From contig JAFZFL010000105.1 of the NCBI GenBank assembly GCA_017555925.1, positions 1-9,507 of the forward strand: DNA of 9,507 nt. The letters are read 5' to 3'. A program made the translations under genes and the position numbers. This document shows, one piece after another, positions 1 through 6,510 of the stretch. This DNA is from Bacteroidales bacterium (GTDB lineage Bacteria > Bacteroidota > Bacteroidia > Bacteroidales > UBA932). Every line of letters starts with the position of its first letter. Position 1 is the first letter of the stretch. The notes beneath the pieces were generated by a model. That model was not told where the DNA came from. It was given only the letters and a program-made list of their open reading frames with translations, and ran no database searches.

Positions 1-1187
1 TGTTTGGCCCTGTCATTGGCCATCAGGTTTTGCATATGCTTGAACAGTTTGACTTTATTCTCGTTGGATTCCATATCAATAAAGTCAACTATTATAATGC
101 CTCCCATATCCCTCAAGCGCATCTGCCTTGCTATTTCATCCGCGGCATGTTCATTGACAATGTAAGAGTTCTCTTCCTGGTCTACACCATTTTTTGCTCT
201 GATTCCGCTGTTCACATCTACAACGTGAAGAGCCTCTGTGTGTTCAATTACAATATAGGCACCCTGTTTGATTGGAACAACTTTTCCAAAAGAGCCTTTA
301 ATCTGCTTTGTTACCTCAAAGTGGTCAAAGATAGGAATATCACCTTTGTATAGCTTTACTATCTTTTCCTGCTCTGGAGCTATTGTTGAAATGTAATCTG
401 AAACCTCCTGGTATACATCCTCATCATTAACATGGATATTTGAGAATGAATCACTCAACAAATCTCTCAGGATTGTTGTAGTTCTGCTGTTCTCAGTAAA
501 TAGCATTTGAGGTGGCTTGCTGCTTATAAGCTTTGCGCAGCCCTCTTCCCATTTTCTGATAAGCATTTTAAGTTCTGCATCCAAAACTGCAGCACGTTTG
601 CCCTCAGCAGCGGTTCTTATTATAACTCCATAGTTTTTAGGCAGGATACTGTAGACAAGACGCTCAAGCCTCCTCTTCTCCTCCTTTGATGATATCTTTT
701 GCGAAACACTTACTTTGTCTGCAAATGGAAGCAATACTATGTTTCTTCCGGCTATCGATATTTCTGCTGTGAGTCTGGATCCTTTTGTTGAGATAGGTTC
801 CTTTACTATCTGAACTATTATCGGCTGACCAGGCTCAAGCACATCTGCAATCTTACCCTCTTTTTCGAGGATGGGTCCAATTTCAATGTTAGAGTAGAAA
901 GTTCTCAAATCCCGGTTGGGATTCATATGCTTCACAAAGGTGCTGAAAGCTCCAAAATTGAATCCGAGGTCGAGGTAGTGAATAAAGGCATCTTTGTCAT
1001 CACCTATATCAACAAAAGCTGCATTGAGTGCAGGCATCACCTTTTTTACCTTACCAAGGTAGACATCTCCAACAGAAAACTGCTTGCCGCTATTCTGTTC
1101 CTTATTGAGCTCAGCCAACCTGTGATTTTCCAACAGAGCAATTGATATCTCCGTTGAGTTCACATCAATGATAAGATCTTTCTCCAT
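1..1187 (-). CDS. rng: Ribonuclease G / RNase E family endoribonuclease (partial, 3' end outside window)
   Basis: Endoribonuclease that cleaves single-stranded A/U-rich RNA in rRNA maturation and mRNA turnover; cytoplasmic. The first 395 codons are visible in an unbroken frame. The protein starts MEKDLIIDVNSTE. It is followed by an S1-type RNA-binding region from about residue 36 (VGDVYLGKVKKVMPALNAAFVDIG, roughly 39-62), which is interrupted by extra sequence as in the RNase E/G family. The DNase I-like catalytic segment carries HVVDVNSG with D324 and GGIIIVDFIDM with D368. These two aspartates are 44 residues apart, close to the 43 between D303 and D346 of E. coli RNase E. The Zn-link cysteines and the C-terminal part lie beyond the left edge. 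The ATG at 1187 is chosen because the S1-preceding strand is complete from there. It lies 65 nt downstream of the 30-residue basic protein gene, with a hairpin in the gap. RNase G rather than E is inferred from family habit in Bacteroidota; the missing C-terminus cannot be checked. Confidence 0.93.
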   Translation of the reverse strand, partial: MEKDLIIDVNSTEISIALLENHRLAELNKEQNSGKQFSVGDVYLGKVKKVMPALNAAFVDIGDDKDAFIHYLDLGFNFGAFSTFVKHMNPNRDLRTFYSNIEIGPILEKEGKIADVLEPGQPIIVQIVKEPISTKGSRLTAEISIAGRNIVLLPFADKVSVSQKISSKEEKRRLERLVYSILPKNYGVIIRTAAEGKRAAVLDAELKMLIRKWEEGCAKLISSKPPQMLFTENSRTTTILRDLLSDSFSNIHVNDEDVYQEVSDYISTIAPEQEKIVKLYKGDIPIFDHFEVTKQIKGSFGKVVPIKQGAYIVIEHTEALHVVDVNSGIRAKNGVDQEENSYIVNEHAADEIARQMRLRDMGGIIIVDFIDMESNENKVKLFKHMQNLMANDRAK

Positions 1188-1191
1188 CTGT

Positions 1192-1235
1192 CTAAAAATA
1201 AATAATCTAAAGCAGAATTCCTCTGCTTTAGATTA
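1192..1235 (-). terminator. Hairpin plus U-rich run just upstream of rng
   Basis: Read on the minus strand, a perfect 14-bp inverted repeat (TAATCTAAAGCAGA / TCTGCTTTAGATTA, positions 1235-1222 and 1216-1203) encloses a 5-nt loop (GGAAT). It is followed directly by TTTATTTTTAG. The order hairpin then U-rich tract fits an intrinsic terminator of minus-strand transcription only. The stem has just 4 G-C pairs, so it may be weak. The rng start codon lies 4 nt beyond the run, so the element could instead be an attenuator or an RNA structure in the rng leader. I saw no strong promoter between it and rng. Confidence 0.55.
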
Positions 1236-1252
1236 GACTACAAAGACAATTA

Positions 1253-1345
1253 CTACTTACGTTTTTTATGTCTGTTCTTGCGAAGACGTTTTTTACGTTT
1301 ATGCGTAGCCATTTTATGTCTCTTTCTTTTCTTTCCGCTTGGCAT
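1253..1345 (-). CDS. 30-residue basic protein, AURKAIP1/COX24 (mS38/bS22)-like small ribosomal subunit protein
   Basis: A short gene encoding 30 residues from ATG at 1345 to TAG at 1253-1255. It begins MPSGKKRKRHKMATHKRKKR and ends KNRHKKRK. Eighteen of 30 residues are Lys or Arg and three more are His, so it can hardly be anything but an RNA-binding, probably ribosomal, peptide. The spacing of basic residues (KRKRxK...HKRKKRLRKxR) resembles the C-terminal segment of mitochondrial mS38 (AURKAIP1/Cox24) and the actinobacterial 30S protein bS22. Near-identical short proteins are, to my recollection, annotated across Bacteroidota as AURKAIP1/COX24 domain proteins. The gene lies between HU (45-nt gap) and rng (65-nt gap) on the same strand, fitting an RNA-related operon. 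There is no Shine-Dalgarno sequence, only an A-rich leader. The coding call is strong; binding to the small subunit is inference from family. Confidence 0.85.
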   Translation of the reverse strand: MPSGKKRKRHKMATHKRKKRLRKNRHKKRK

Positions 1346-1390
1346 AATTGTATGTGTTTAAAAATTTGTTGAACTATTTTCTATCCAGAA

Positions 1391-1675
1391 CTATTTTACA
1401 CCTGCTTTAACTTTGCTCATGAAAACCTTAGCTGGTTTGAATGAAGGAATGTTATGCTCAGGAATAATAAGAGTTGTATTTTTTGAAATGTTTCTTGCAG
1501 TCTTTTTAGCACGTTTTTTAACTACAAAGCTACCGAAACCACGAAGATATACATTTTTGTTCTTTGCCAAAGAATCCTTCACACTCTCCATAAAAGACTC
1601 TACAACGTTCTGTACGGCAATTTTTTCCATACCGGTTGCTTTAGCAACCTCATTAACGATATCTGCTTTAGTCAT
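1391..1675 (-). CDS. HU-family DNA-binding protein
   Basis: A 94-residue histone-like nucleoid protein that bends and compacts DNA as a dimer; this length is typical of the family. The N-terminal helical dimerisation part spans about residues 1-45 (MTKADIVNEVAKATG...). The core strand signature is LRGFGSFVVKKRA (44-56). The DNA-binding beta-arm spans about 57-78, and the terminal helix follows from FKPAKVF. The arm reads ARNISKNTT, where E. coli HU has GRNPQTG; position 63, the DNA-intercalating proline in E. coli HU, is isoleucine here. It is the first gene of the leftward unit, with a Bacteroidota-type -7 element 43 nt upstream of the ATG. The HU fold is certain. Which HU paralogue this is, and whether it is IHF-like in behaviour, cannot be decided from sequence. 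Confidence 0.95.
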   Translation of the reverse strand: MTKADIVNEVAKATGMEKIAVQNVVESFMESVKDSLAKNKNVYLRGFGSFVVKKRAKKTARNISKNTTLIIPEHNIPSFKPAKVFMSKVKAGVK

Positions 1676-1718
1676 AATGTATTTTATTATTAATGTTTGG
1701 TTATTTTTTTAAGGGAAG

Positions 1719-1726
1719 CAAAAGTA
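1719..1726 (-). promoter_or_regulatory. Predicted Bacteroidota -7 promoter element for HU operon
   Basis: On the minus strand the sequence TACTTTTG matches the Bacteroidota -7 consensus TAnnTTTG exactly. Transcription would start near 1711-1714, giving a 5' leader of about 36-39 nt before the HU ATG. No good -33 TTG sits at the usual spacing; the corresponding position reads TATG. The same octamer, TACTTTTG, occurs in the other direction in front of the divergent gene. Confidence 0.6.
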
Positions 1727-1740
1727 CGGCATTTTTCTCA

Positions 1741-1804
1741 ATTATCATAATGATTATCAAAAATTTCTCATTTTTTTTAAAGTTTTACCATATTATGATA
1801 ATAT
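1741..1804. promoter_or_regulatory. Cluster of ATTATCA-type repeats between divergent promoters (possible operator)
   Basis: ATTATCA occurs at 1741-1747 and 1753-1759 in direct orientation and inverted (TGATAAT) at 1796-1802. The last copy is part of a perfect 15-bp palindrome with a one-base centre (ATATTAT-g-ATAATAT, 1790-1804). The 10-mer ATTATCATAA (1741-1750) recurs inverted at 1793-1802. The first copy overlaps the expected -33 position of the HU promoter and the last sits in the spacer of the rightward promoter, good places for a regulator. In such A+T-rich DNA repeats of this length can arise by chance, so this is only a candidate. Confidence 0.25.
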
Positions 1805-1808
1805 TCAT

Positions 1809-1816
1809 TACTTTTG
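1809..1816 (+). promoter_or_regulatory. Predicted -7 promoter element for the BamA-like gene
   Basis: TACTTTTG is an exact match to TAnnTTTG and ends only 4 nt before the ATG at 1821. If active, transcription would start at or next to the start codon, giving a leaderless or nearly leaderless mRNA. No clear -33 TTG is present; TTTTA at 1783-1787 is the nearest T-rich block. A more distant promoter cannot be excluded. Confidence 0.45.
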
Positions 1817-1820
1817 GAAG

Positions 1821-3290
1821 ATGAAAAATATTGCAGTAAAACTATTTTTGCCAATCTTTGCGCTTATGGCAGCATTTGCTGTTGATGCAAGTGCAAAAAT
1901 CTGCATATCAAACATTTCTATCAACGGAAACAAGATAACCAAAAACTCCGTAATACTCAGGGAAATTCCGATGAAAGTTGGAACATATATCTCCCTCGAG
2001 GGTCTGGAGTACAAGATTCAGCAATCAGAAGAGAATCTGAAAAACACATCTCTTTTCAATGATGTGACAATCACCTACGAGCCTGACACCATTTCTGATA
2101 TGACTACCCTTTGCATGCTGGAAGAGCAGGTGCTTATGAATCCCACCCACAACACGGGAGACAAAATCCTCTTTTACACTCTAAAGGTAGATGTAAGCGA
2201 GAGGTGGTATTACTGGCCTTTAATAGGAATCAAGCTCGAAGACAGAAATTTAAGTTCATGGCTGAAGGATATGGATTGGAACAAAATAACCTTTGACGCC
2301 GGAATAAAAATTGACAATGTGTGGGGCCTTAACCACACTCTAACTCTGTCGGGAAGATTTGGATTTGAAAAGGGATTCAAATTTTCATATAATGACATAT
2401 CTCTTGACCCAAAGGGTGAACACTCTTTCAGTATTGGTGGATACTCCCGTTTCAACAAGACCATAAATATAATGTGTGAAGACAACAGACCTGTATTTAT
2501 AAAGAGCTACAACAATTATCTCGAAAAGAGTTCCGGAGGCTCCATTACCTATATATATAGGCCGGAAATTAGAGTACACCACAAGGTCTCGCTTGAGTAT
2601 AATTACAGAAGGCTAAGCGACTCAATGCTTATAAACAACAGCTGTTATTATGGCTCCGAAGCGTTGAAGAATCATGAATATACCTTCAAATACAGATTCT
2701 CATTTGACCACAGGAACTATTCTATATTTCCTACTGAAGGATATTATATAGGTGTGACAGCAAAGGGTACAACTGCCGACAATTTCAATTTCTGGTATGG
2801 AAATGTTATTGCAGACGGGCACTATTACCATAAAATAAGCAATAGATGGTTCTGGAAATCGGCATTGAGACTCTCTGCCTCATTCAAAAACAGAAATGCC
2901 TACATATATGACCACGCAATTGGATATGACAATATGAATATTGTGGGATACGATTTGTATGTTATTGACGGGCAACATTATGGGACATTAAATAATAGTA
3001 TAAGGTTTTTGCTTTTACCCGAGAAGAGACTCTCTTTGAATTTTCTTAGAGCGTTGTCAAAATTCTATAGAATTCCATTTACGGTATACATTTCTGCCGA
3101 TATAGATATGGGATACGTGCACAACAAATACCCTACGCCATGCAATAACCTTCAGAACAAATATCTTATGGGTGCAGGTATTGGTATTGACATACTTACC
3201 TATTACGATATTGTATTCAATGTAACGTATGATTACACATTATCGAAAGGGGGTGGATTTTTCTTTGGATTGAGAGCCCCAATATTTTAA
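1821..3290 (+). CDS. BamA/TamA-like (Omp85 superfamily) outer-membrane beta-barrel protein with a single POTRA domain
   Basis: A 489-residue predicted outer-membrane protein. A signal peptide is evident: basic MKNIAVK, a hydrophobic stretch to about residue 20, and an A-S-A cleavage site at 23-25. The next segment, about 27-88 (ISINGNKITKNSVILREIP, then NLKNTSLFNDVTITY), is one POTRA domain. A link with RWYYWPLIGIKLEDRN (about 128-142) follows, typical of Bacteroidota Omp85 relatives. The remainder is a Tyr/Phe-rich barrel with alternating residues, containing DHRNYSIFPTEGYYIG, the usual motif before the final strands. It ends in an aromatic, GGGFFFGLRAPIF, as expected of a Bam-recognised C-terminal strand. 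Canonical BamA has five POTRA domains and about 800 residues, so this is not the housekeeping BamA. The L6-type motif reads IVGY (374-377), where Omp85 proteins have (V/I)RGF/Y. Role (protein or lipid insertion, or secretion) and substrate are unknown. It is divergent from HU and 94 nt ahead of lon. Confidence 0.85.
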   Translation: MKNIAVKLFLPIFALMAAFAVDASAKICISNISINGNKITKNSVILREIPMKVGTYISLEGLEYKIQQSEENLKNTSLFNDVTITYEPDTISDMTTLCMLEEQVLMNPTHNTGDKILFYTLKVDVSERWYYWPLIGIKLEDRNLSSWLKDMDWNKITFDAGIKIDNVWGLNHTLTLSGRFGFEKGFKFSYNDISLDPKGEHSFSIGGYSRFNKTINIMCEDNRPVFIKSYNNYLEKSSGGSITYIYRPEIRVHHKVSLEYNYRRLSDSMLINNSCYYGSEALKNHEYTFKYRFSFDHRNYSIFPTEGYYIGVTAKGTTADNFNFWYGNVIADGHYYHKISNRWFWKSALRLSASFKNRNAYIYDHAIGYDNMNIVGYDLYVIDGQHYGTLNNSIRFLLLPEKRLSLNFLRALSKFYRIPFTVYISADIDMGYVHNKYPTPCNNLQNKYLMGAGIGIDILTYYDIVFNVTYDYTLSKGGGFFFGLRAPIF

Positions 3291-3337
3291 TGATTCTGGC
3301 ATAAAGATTGACTTATTCAGTCGCCGGTTAAAATTGG

Positions 3338-3345
3338 TATGTTTC
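3338..3345 (+). promoter_or_regulatory. Weak -7-like element before lon
   Basis: TATGTTTC matches TAnnTTTG at all but the last base, 39 nt upstream of the lon ATG. No -33 TTG lies at the usual distance. The 94-nt gap after the BamA-like gene is the longest on the rightward strand, so a lon promoter here is plausible. No CIRCE or HAIR-type heat-shock operator was seen. Confidence 0.25.
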
Positions 3346-3384
3346 CAATCACAAACTGACAAATTGACATTAAAAAAGAGACGA

Positions 3385-5790
3385 ATGAAGATTCCAAAAA
3401 TTTTTCTGAACGCCATAGAAGGTGGAGAAGTAAATATTTTACCAGTGATGAATATAGAGGGCAGTTCAAATTTAGATGAAATAGATTTGCCACAAACTTT
3501 ACCAATATTGGCATTGAGAAATGCCGTTATTTTTCCTGGCACTGTTCTTCCTATAACAGTAAGCAGAGACAAATCTTTAAAACTGCCCAAAGCTCTTTAT
3601 AAATCTACAAAGATTATAGGCACTGTAACTCAGATTGATATAAAGACAGAAGATCCAAGCATCAACGACCTTTATAAGGTTGGAACGGCTGCTAAAATCC
3701 TTAAAATTATAGAGATGCCGGATGGTGGCATAACTGTAATCCTGCAAGGTATCAGAAGATTCAAGCTTAATGAAATAATTGCTACAGACCCTTACCTTTT
3801 GGGAACTGTAGAGTATCTGGCAGATAAAGCGCCAAATAAAAACGATTCTGATATTGAAGCAATTACAGATGCCATCAAAGATGCTGCACTCTCTATTCTC
3901 AAACTGTCGCCACACATGCCACAAGAGGCAGGCTTTGCCATTAAGAATATTGAAGGATGCGAATTCCTGACAAACTTCATAGCATCTGGCCTTGACACAG
4001 AAGATCCTTCAGACAAGATGGAACTTCTAATGGAGGGCAGTATAAAAAAACGCGCCTATAAACTGCTTGAGGTCCTTAATAGACAAATTGGCATTCTAAA
4101 GATTAAAGATGACATCCAGCAGAAGGTAAAGAGCGAAATTGACCAGCAGCAGAGGGAGTATTACCTCAACAATCAATTGAAGACAATTCAAGAGGAGCTT
4201 GGAATGAGCGGAAGCAATGAAGATATTGTTGAACTCAAAAAGAGGGCTGCCAACAAGAAGTGGCCTGAATCAGCTGCAAAAAGTTTTGAAAAGGAGTTGC
4301 TCAGACTTGAGAGAAGCAACCCTAACTCACCCGAATACAGCATACAGTTCAACTATCTTGATTTCTTGGTTGAGTTGCCATGGGATAATGTTTCAAAAGA
4401 CAATCTTGATTTGAAACATGCCCAAAAGGTGCTTGACAAGGATCATTTCGGACTTGAGAAGGTTAAAGAGAGAATTATAGAATATCTTGCTGTCCTTAAA
4501 CTTAGAGGAGATATGAAGTCTCCTATTATCTGTCTTTACGGCCCTCCGGGAGTTGGTAAAACATCGTTGGGCAAATCTATAGCAAAAGCCCTTGGCAGAA
4601 GCTATGGAAGAGTATCATTGGGCGGTTTGCATGACGAATCCGAGATAAGAGGCCATAGAAAGACCTATATTGGAGCAATGCCTGGCAGAATTATTGACAC
4701 TATCAAAAAGTGCGGCAATTCAAACCCTGTAATTGTATTGGACGAGATTGACAAGGTAAGCAACAGCTTTAAGGGAGATCCCGCTTCGGCGCTTCTTGAG
4801 GTGCTTGACCCTGAACAAAATACCGCATTCCACGATAATTATCTGGATATTGACTATGATTTGTCAAAAGTGCTTTTCATTACAACTGCCAACAATATAA
4901 GCACAATTCATCCTGCACTCAAAGACAGGATGGAGATGATTCCTGTAAGTGGCTACCTTGCTGAAGAGAAGTATCATATTGCAAAAGACCATCTTATACC
5001 AAAACAAATTGAGATTCACGGTCTCAAATCCGGTCAATTAAAGATGAACAAAGCGGCAATAGATACTATTATCAATGAGTACACACGTGAATCGGGCGTA
5101 AGGACACTCGACAAGCAAATTGCAAAAATTGCCCGTACTACAGCCAAAAAGATCGCACTTGAAGAGGAGTTGCCTGCCACAATTACACCTAAAGAGGTTA
5201 AGAGCATTCTTGGTTTGCCTACAAATATGCATGATATTCAGAAGGGCAATGAGGCACCCGGTGTAGTTACCGGTCTGGCCTGGACAGAGATGGGTGGAGA
5301 GATACTCTTTGTTGAGTGCAGCTTGAGCGATGGAAAAGGAGTCCTTACAACAACCGGCAATCTTGGAGATGTAATGAAAGAGTCTGCCATGATTGCATAC
5401 CAATATTTGAAATCCCATTCCGGATTGATAGGCATAGACTCAGAGGAGTTCCAGAAAAAGGATGTACATATTCATGTTCCGGAGGGTGCAATTCCAAAAG
5501 ATGGCCCGAGCGCAGGCATAACAATGGTAAGCGCAATGGCGAGTGCATTCATGAATAAAAAGGTAAAATCGGCAATAGCTATGACTGGAGAGATGACTCT
5601 TAGAGGAAAAGTGCTCCCAGTTGGTGGCATAAAAGAGAAGATACTTGCAGCAAAACGGGCTGGCATAAAGACAATTGTTTTGAGCAGCGAAAATGAGAAA
5701 GAGATTAAAGATATAAAGGAAATATATGTTAACGGACTCTCATTCAAGTATGTAAACACAATGGCTGATGTGCTTGACTTTATCTTTTAA
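3385..5790 (+). CDS. lon: ATP-dependent protease La (Lon)
   Basis: Cytoplasmic hexameric AAA+ serine protease that degrades misfolded and short-lived regulatory proteins. From ATG at 3385 it has 801 residues. Order: a roughly 30-residue N-terminal extension relative to E. coli Lon; the LonN substrate-binding domain (about 35-230, starting LPILALRNAVIFPGTVLPI); a helical/coiled-coil linker (KVKSEIDQQQREYYLNNQLK); the AAA+ module; and the Lon protease domain. Walker A is GPPGVGKTS with K392. Walker B is VIVLDEIDK with D453 and E454. Sensor 1 lies in FITTANN, and sensor 2 Arg is R573 in SGVRTLDKQ. The catalytic dyad is Ser709 in PKDGPSAGI and Lys752 in GGIKEK. All catalytic positions are present. 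An in-frame TTG at 3334 would add 17 residues, but the ATG gives the usual start and leaves a leader. The ung start codon follows after 12 nt, suggesting co-transcription. Confidence 0.97.
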   Translation: MKIPKIFLNAIEGGEVNILPVMNIEGSSNLDEIDLPQTLPILALRNAVIFPGTVLPITVSRDKSLKLPKALYKSTKIIGTVTQIDIKTEDPSINDLYKVGTAAKILKIIEMPDGGITVILQGIRRFKLNEIIATDPYLLGTVEYLADKAPNKNDSDIEAITDAIKDAALSILKLSPHMPQEAGFAIKNIEGCEFLTNFIASGLDTEDPSDKMELLMEGSIKKRAYKLLEVLNRQIGILKIKDDIQQKVKSEIDQQQREYYLNNQLKTIQEELGMSGSNEDIVELKKRAANKKWPESAAKSFEKELLRLERSNPNSPEYSIQFNYLDFLVELPWDNVSKDNLDLKHAQKVLDKDHFGLEKVKERIIEYLAVLKLRGDMKSPIICLYGPPGVGKTSLGKSIAKALGRSYGRVSLGGLHDESEIRGHRKTYIGAMPGRIIDTIKKCGNSNPVIVLDEIDKVSNSFKGDPASALLEVLDPEQNTAFHDNYLDIDYDLSKVLFITTANNISTIHPALKDRMEMIPVSGYLAEEKYHIAKDHLIPKQIEIHGLKSGQLKMNKAAIDTIINEYTRESGVRTLDKQIAKIARTTAKKIALEEELPATITPKEVKSILGLPTNMHDIQKGNEAPGVVTGLAWTEMGGEILFVECSLSDGKGVLTTTGNLGDVMKESAMIAYQYLKSHSGLIGIDSEEFQKKDVHIHVPEGAIPKDGPSAGITMVSAMASAFMNKKVKSAIAMTGEMTLRGKVLPVGGIKEKILAAKRAGIKTIVLSSENEKEIKDIKEIYVNGLSFKYVNTMADVLDFIF

Positions 5791-5802
5791 TAATTGGCAG
5801 CA

Positions 5803-6471
5803 ATGGACGTTAAGATAGAACAAGAGTGGAAAAAGCTGTTGGAAGAGGAGTTTGAAAAAGAATATTTTGCAAAAATTGTCAATTTCCTGCATAAAGAGAA
5901 GGGAGAGGGACGGATTATATATCCTCCCGGCTCCCTTATTTTTAATGCATTCTCCCTGACTCCATTCAGCAAGGTAAAGGTTGTAATTTTAGGACAAGAC
6001 CCGTATCACGGAGCAGGTCAGGCTCACGGTCTCTCTTTTTCTGTTCCCGACGGAGTAACTCCTCCCCCTTCATTAAAGAATATATACAAGGAGATTGAGA
6101 GTGACCTTGGAGTAAAACTATGCAAGAACGGCAACCTTGAAGCCTGGGCAAAGCAGGGGGTGTTTCTTTTAAATGCAGTACTTACAGTGAGGGCATCACA
6201 AGCTGCTTCGCACAGCAATATTGGATGGAATCTATTTACTGACAGTGTAATAAAGGCAATCTCAGAGAATATGGATGGAGTAGTCTTTATGCTGTGGGGA
6301 AATTTTGCAAGAAGCAAGAGCGCTCTTATAGACCATAACAGGCATCTTGTATTGGAGGCAGCACACCCCTCCCCTCTTGCAAGAGGTGCATTTTTCGGAT
6401 GCAGACACTTCTCCAAATGCAACGAATATCTTGTTGCACAAAATAAGACTCCTATAGACTGGACTCTTTAA
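5803..6471 (+). CDS. ung: Uracil-DNA glycosylase, family 1
   Basis: Removes uracil from DNA by cleaving the N-glycosidic bond, the first step of base excision repair. From ATG at 5803 it has 222 residues, a normal length. The water-activating loop is VVILGQDPYHG with catalytic Asp66 (D64 in E. coli). PPPSLKNIYKEI (about residue 90) is the Pro-rich loop, and GVFLLNAVLTV carries the uracil-recognising Asn. The minor-groove loop is HPSPLARGAFFGCRHFS with His188 (H187 in E. coli) and the intercalating Leu192. This loop is one residue shorter than in the E. coli enzyme (HPSPLSAHRGFFG). An in-frame TTG at 5794 would add three residues and is not favoured. The gene begins 12 nt after lon and ends 39 nt before coaD. 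Confidence 0.96.
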   Translation: MDVKIEQEWKKLLEEEFEKEYFAKIVNFLHKEKGEGRIIYPPGSLIFNAFSLTPFSKVKVVILGQDPYHGAGQAHGLSFSVPDGVTPPPSLKNIYKEIESDLGVKLCKNGNLEAWAKQGVFLLNAVLTVRASQAASHSNIGWNLFTDSVIKAISENMDGVVFMLWGNFARSKSALIDHNRHLVLEAAHPSPLARGAFFGCRHFSKCNEYLVAQNKTPIDWTL

Positions 6472-6510
6472 GAGTTTTTACTATTTTTACGGAAATTTAA
6501 ACAAATTATT

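Noticed and set aside
30..353. 107-codon plus-strand ORF
   Set aside because: It lies wholly antisense to the conserved catalytic region of rng; its translation has no recognisable domain and no promoter.
1413..1712. 99-codon plus-strand ORF over the HU gene
   Set aside because: Antisense shadow of HU, whose own frame encodes a textbook HU fold.
3334..3350. Small inverted repeat ATTGG/CCAAT as a terminator after the BamA-like gene
   Set aside because: Only a 5-bp stem with a 7-nt loop and no U-run on either strand.
3339..3359. Six-codon ORF (MFPITN) before lon as a possible leader peptide
   Set aside because: Too short, no regulatory codon run, and no alternative hairpins around it.
3334..3384. 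Upstream TTG start that would lengthen Lon by 17 residues
   Set aside because: The added residues do not look like Lon, the start is non-ATG, and the ATG at 3385 leaves room for the weak -7 element and a leader.
5038..5418. 126-codon minus-strand ORF
   Set aside because: It is antisense to the Lon sensor-2 and early protease region; the Lon frame is fully conserved and explains the openness.
5794..5802. TTG start adding three residues to Ung
   Set aside because: The ATG at 5803 gives normal family length; nothing supports the TTG.
6024..6422. 132-codon minus-strand ORF
   Set aside because: Antisense shadow of ung; no domain, no promoter and codon content dictated by the conserved ung frame.
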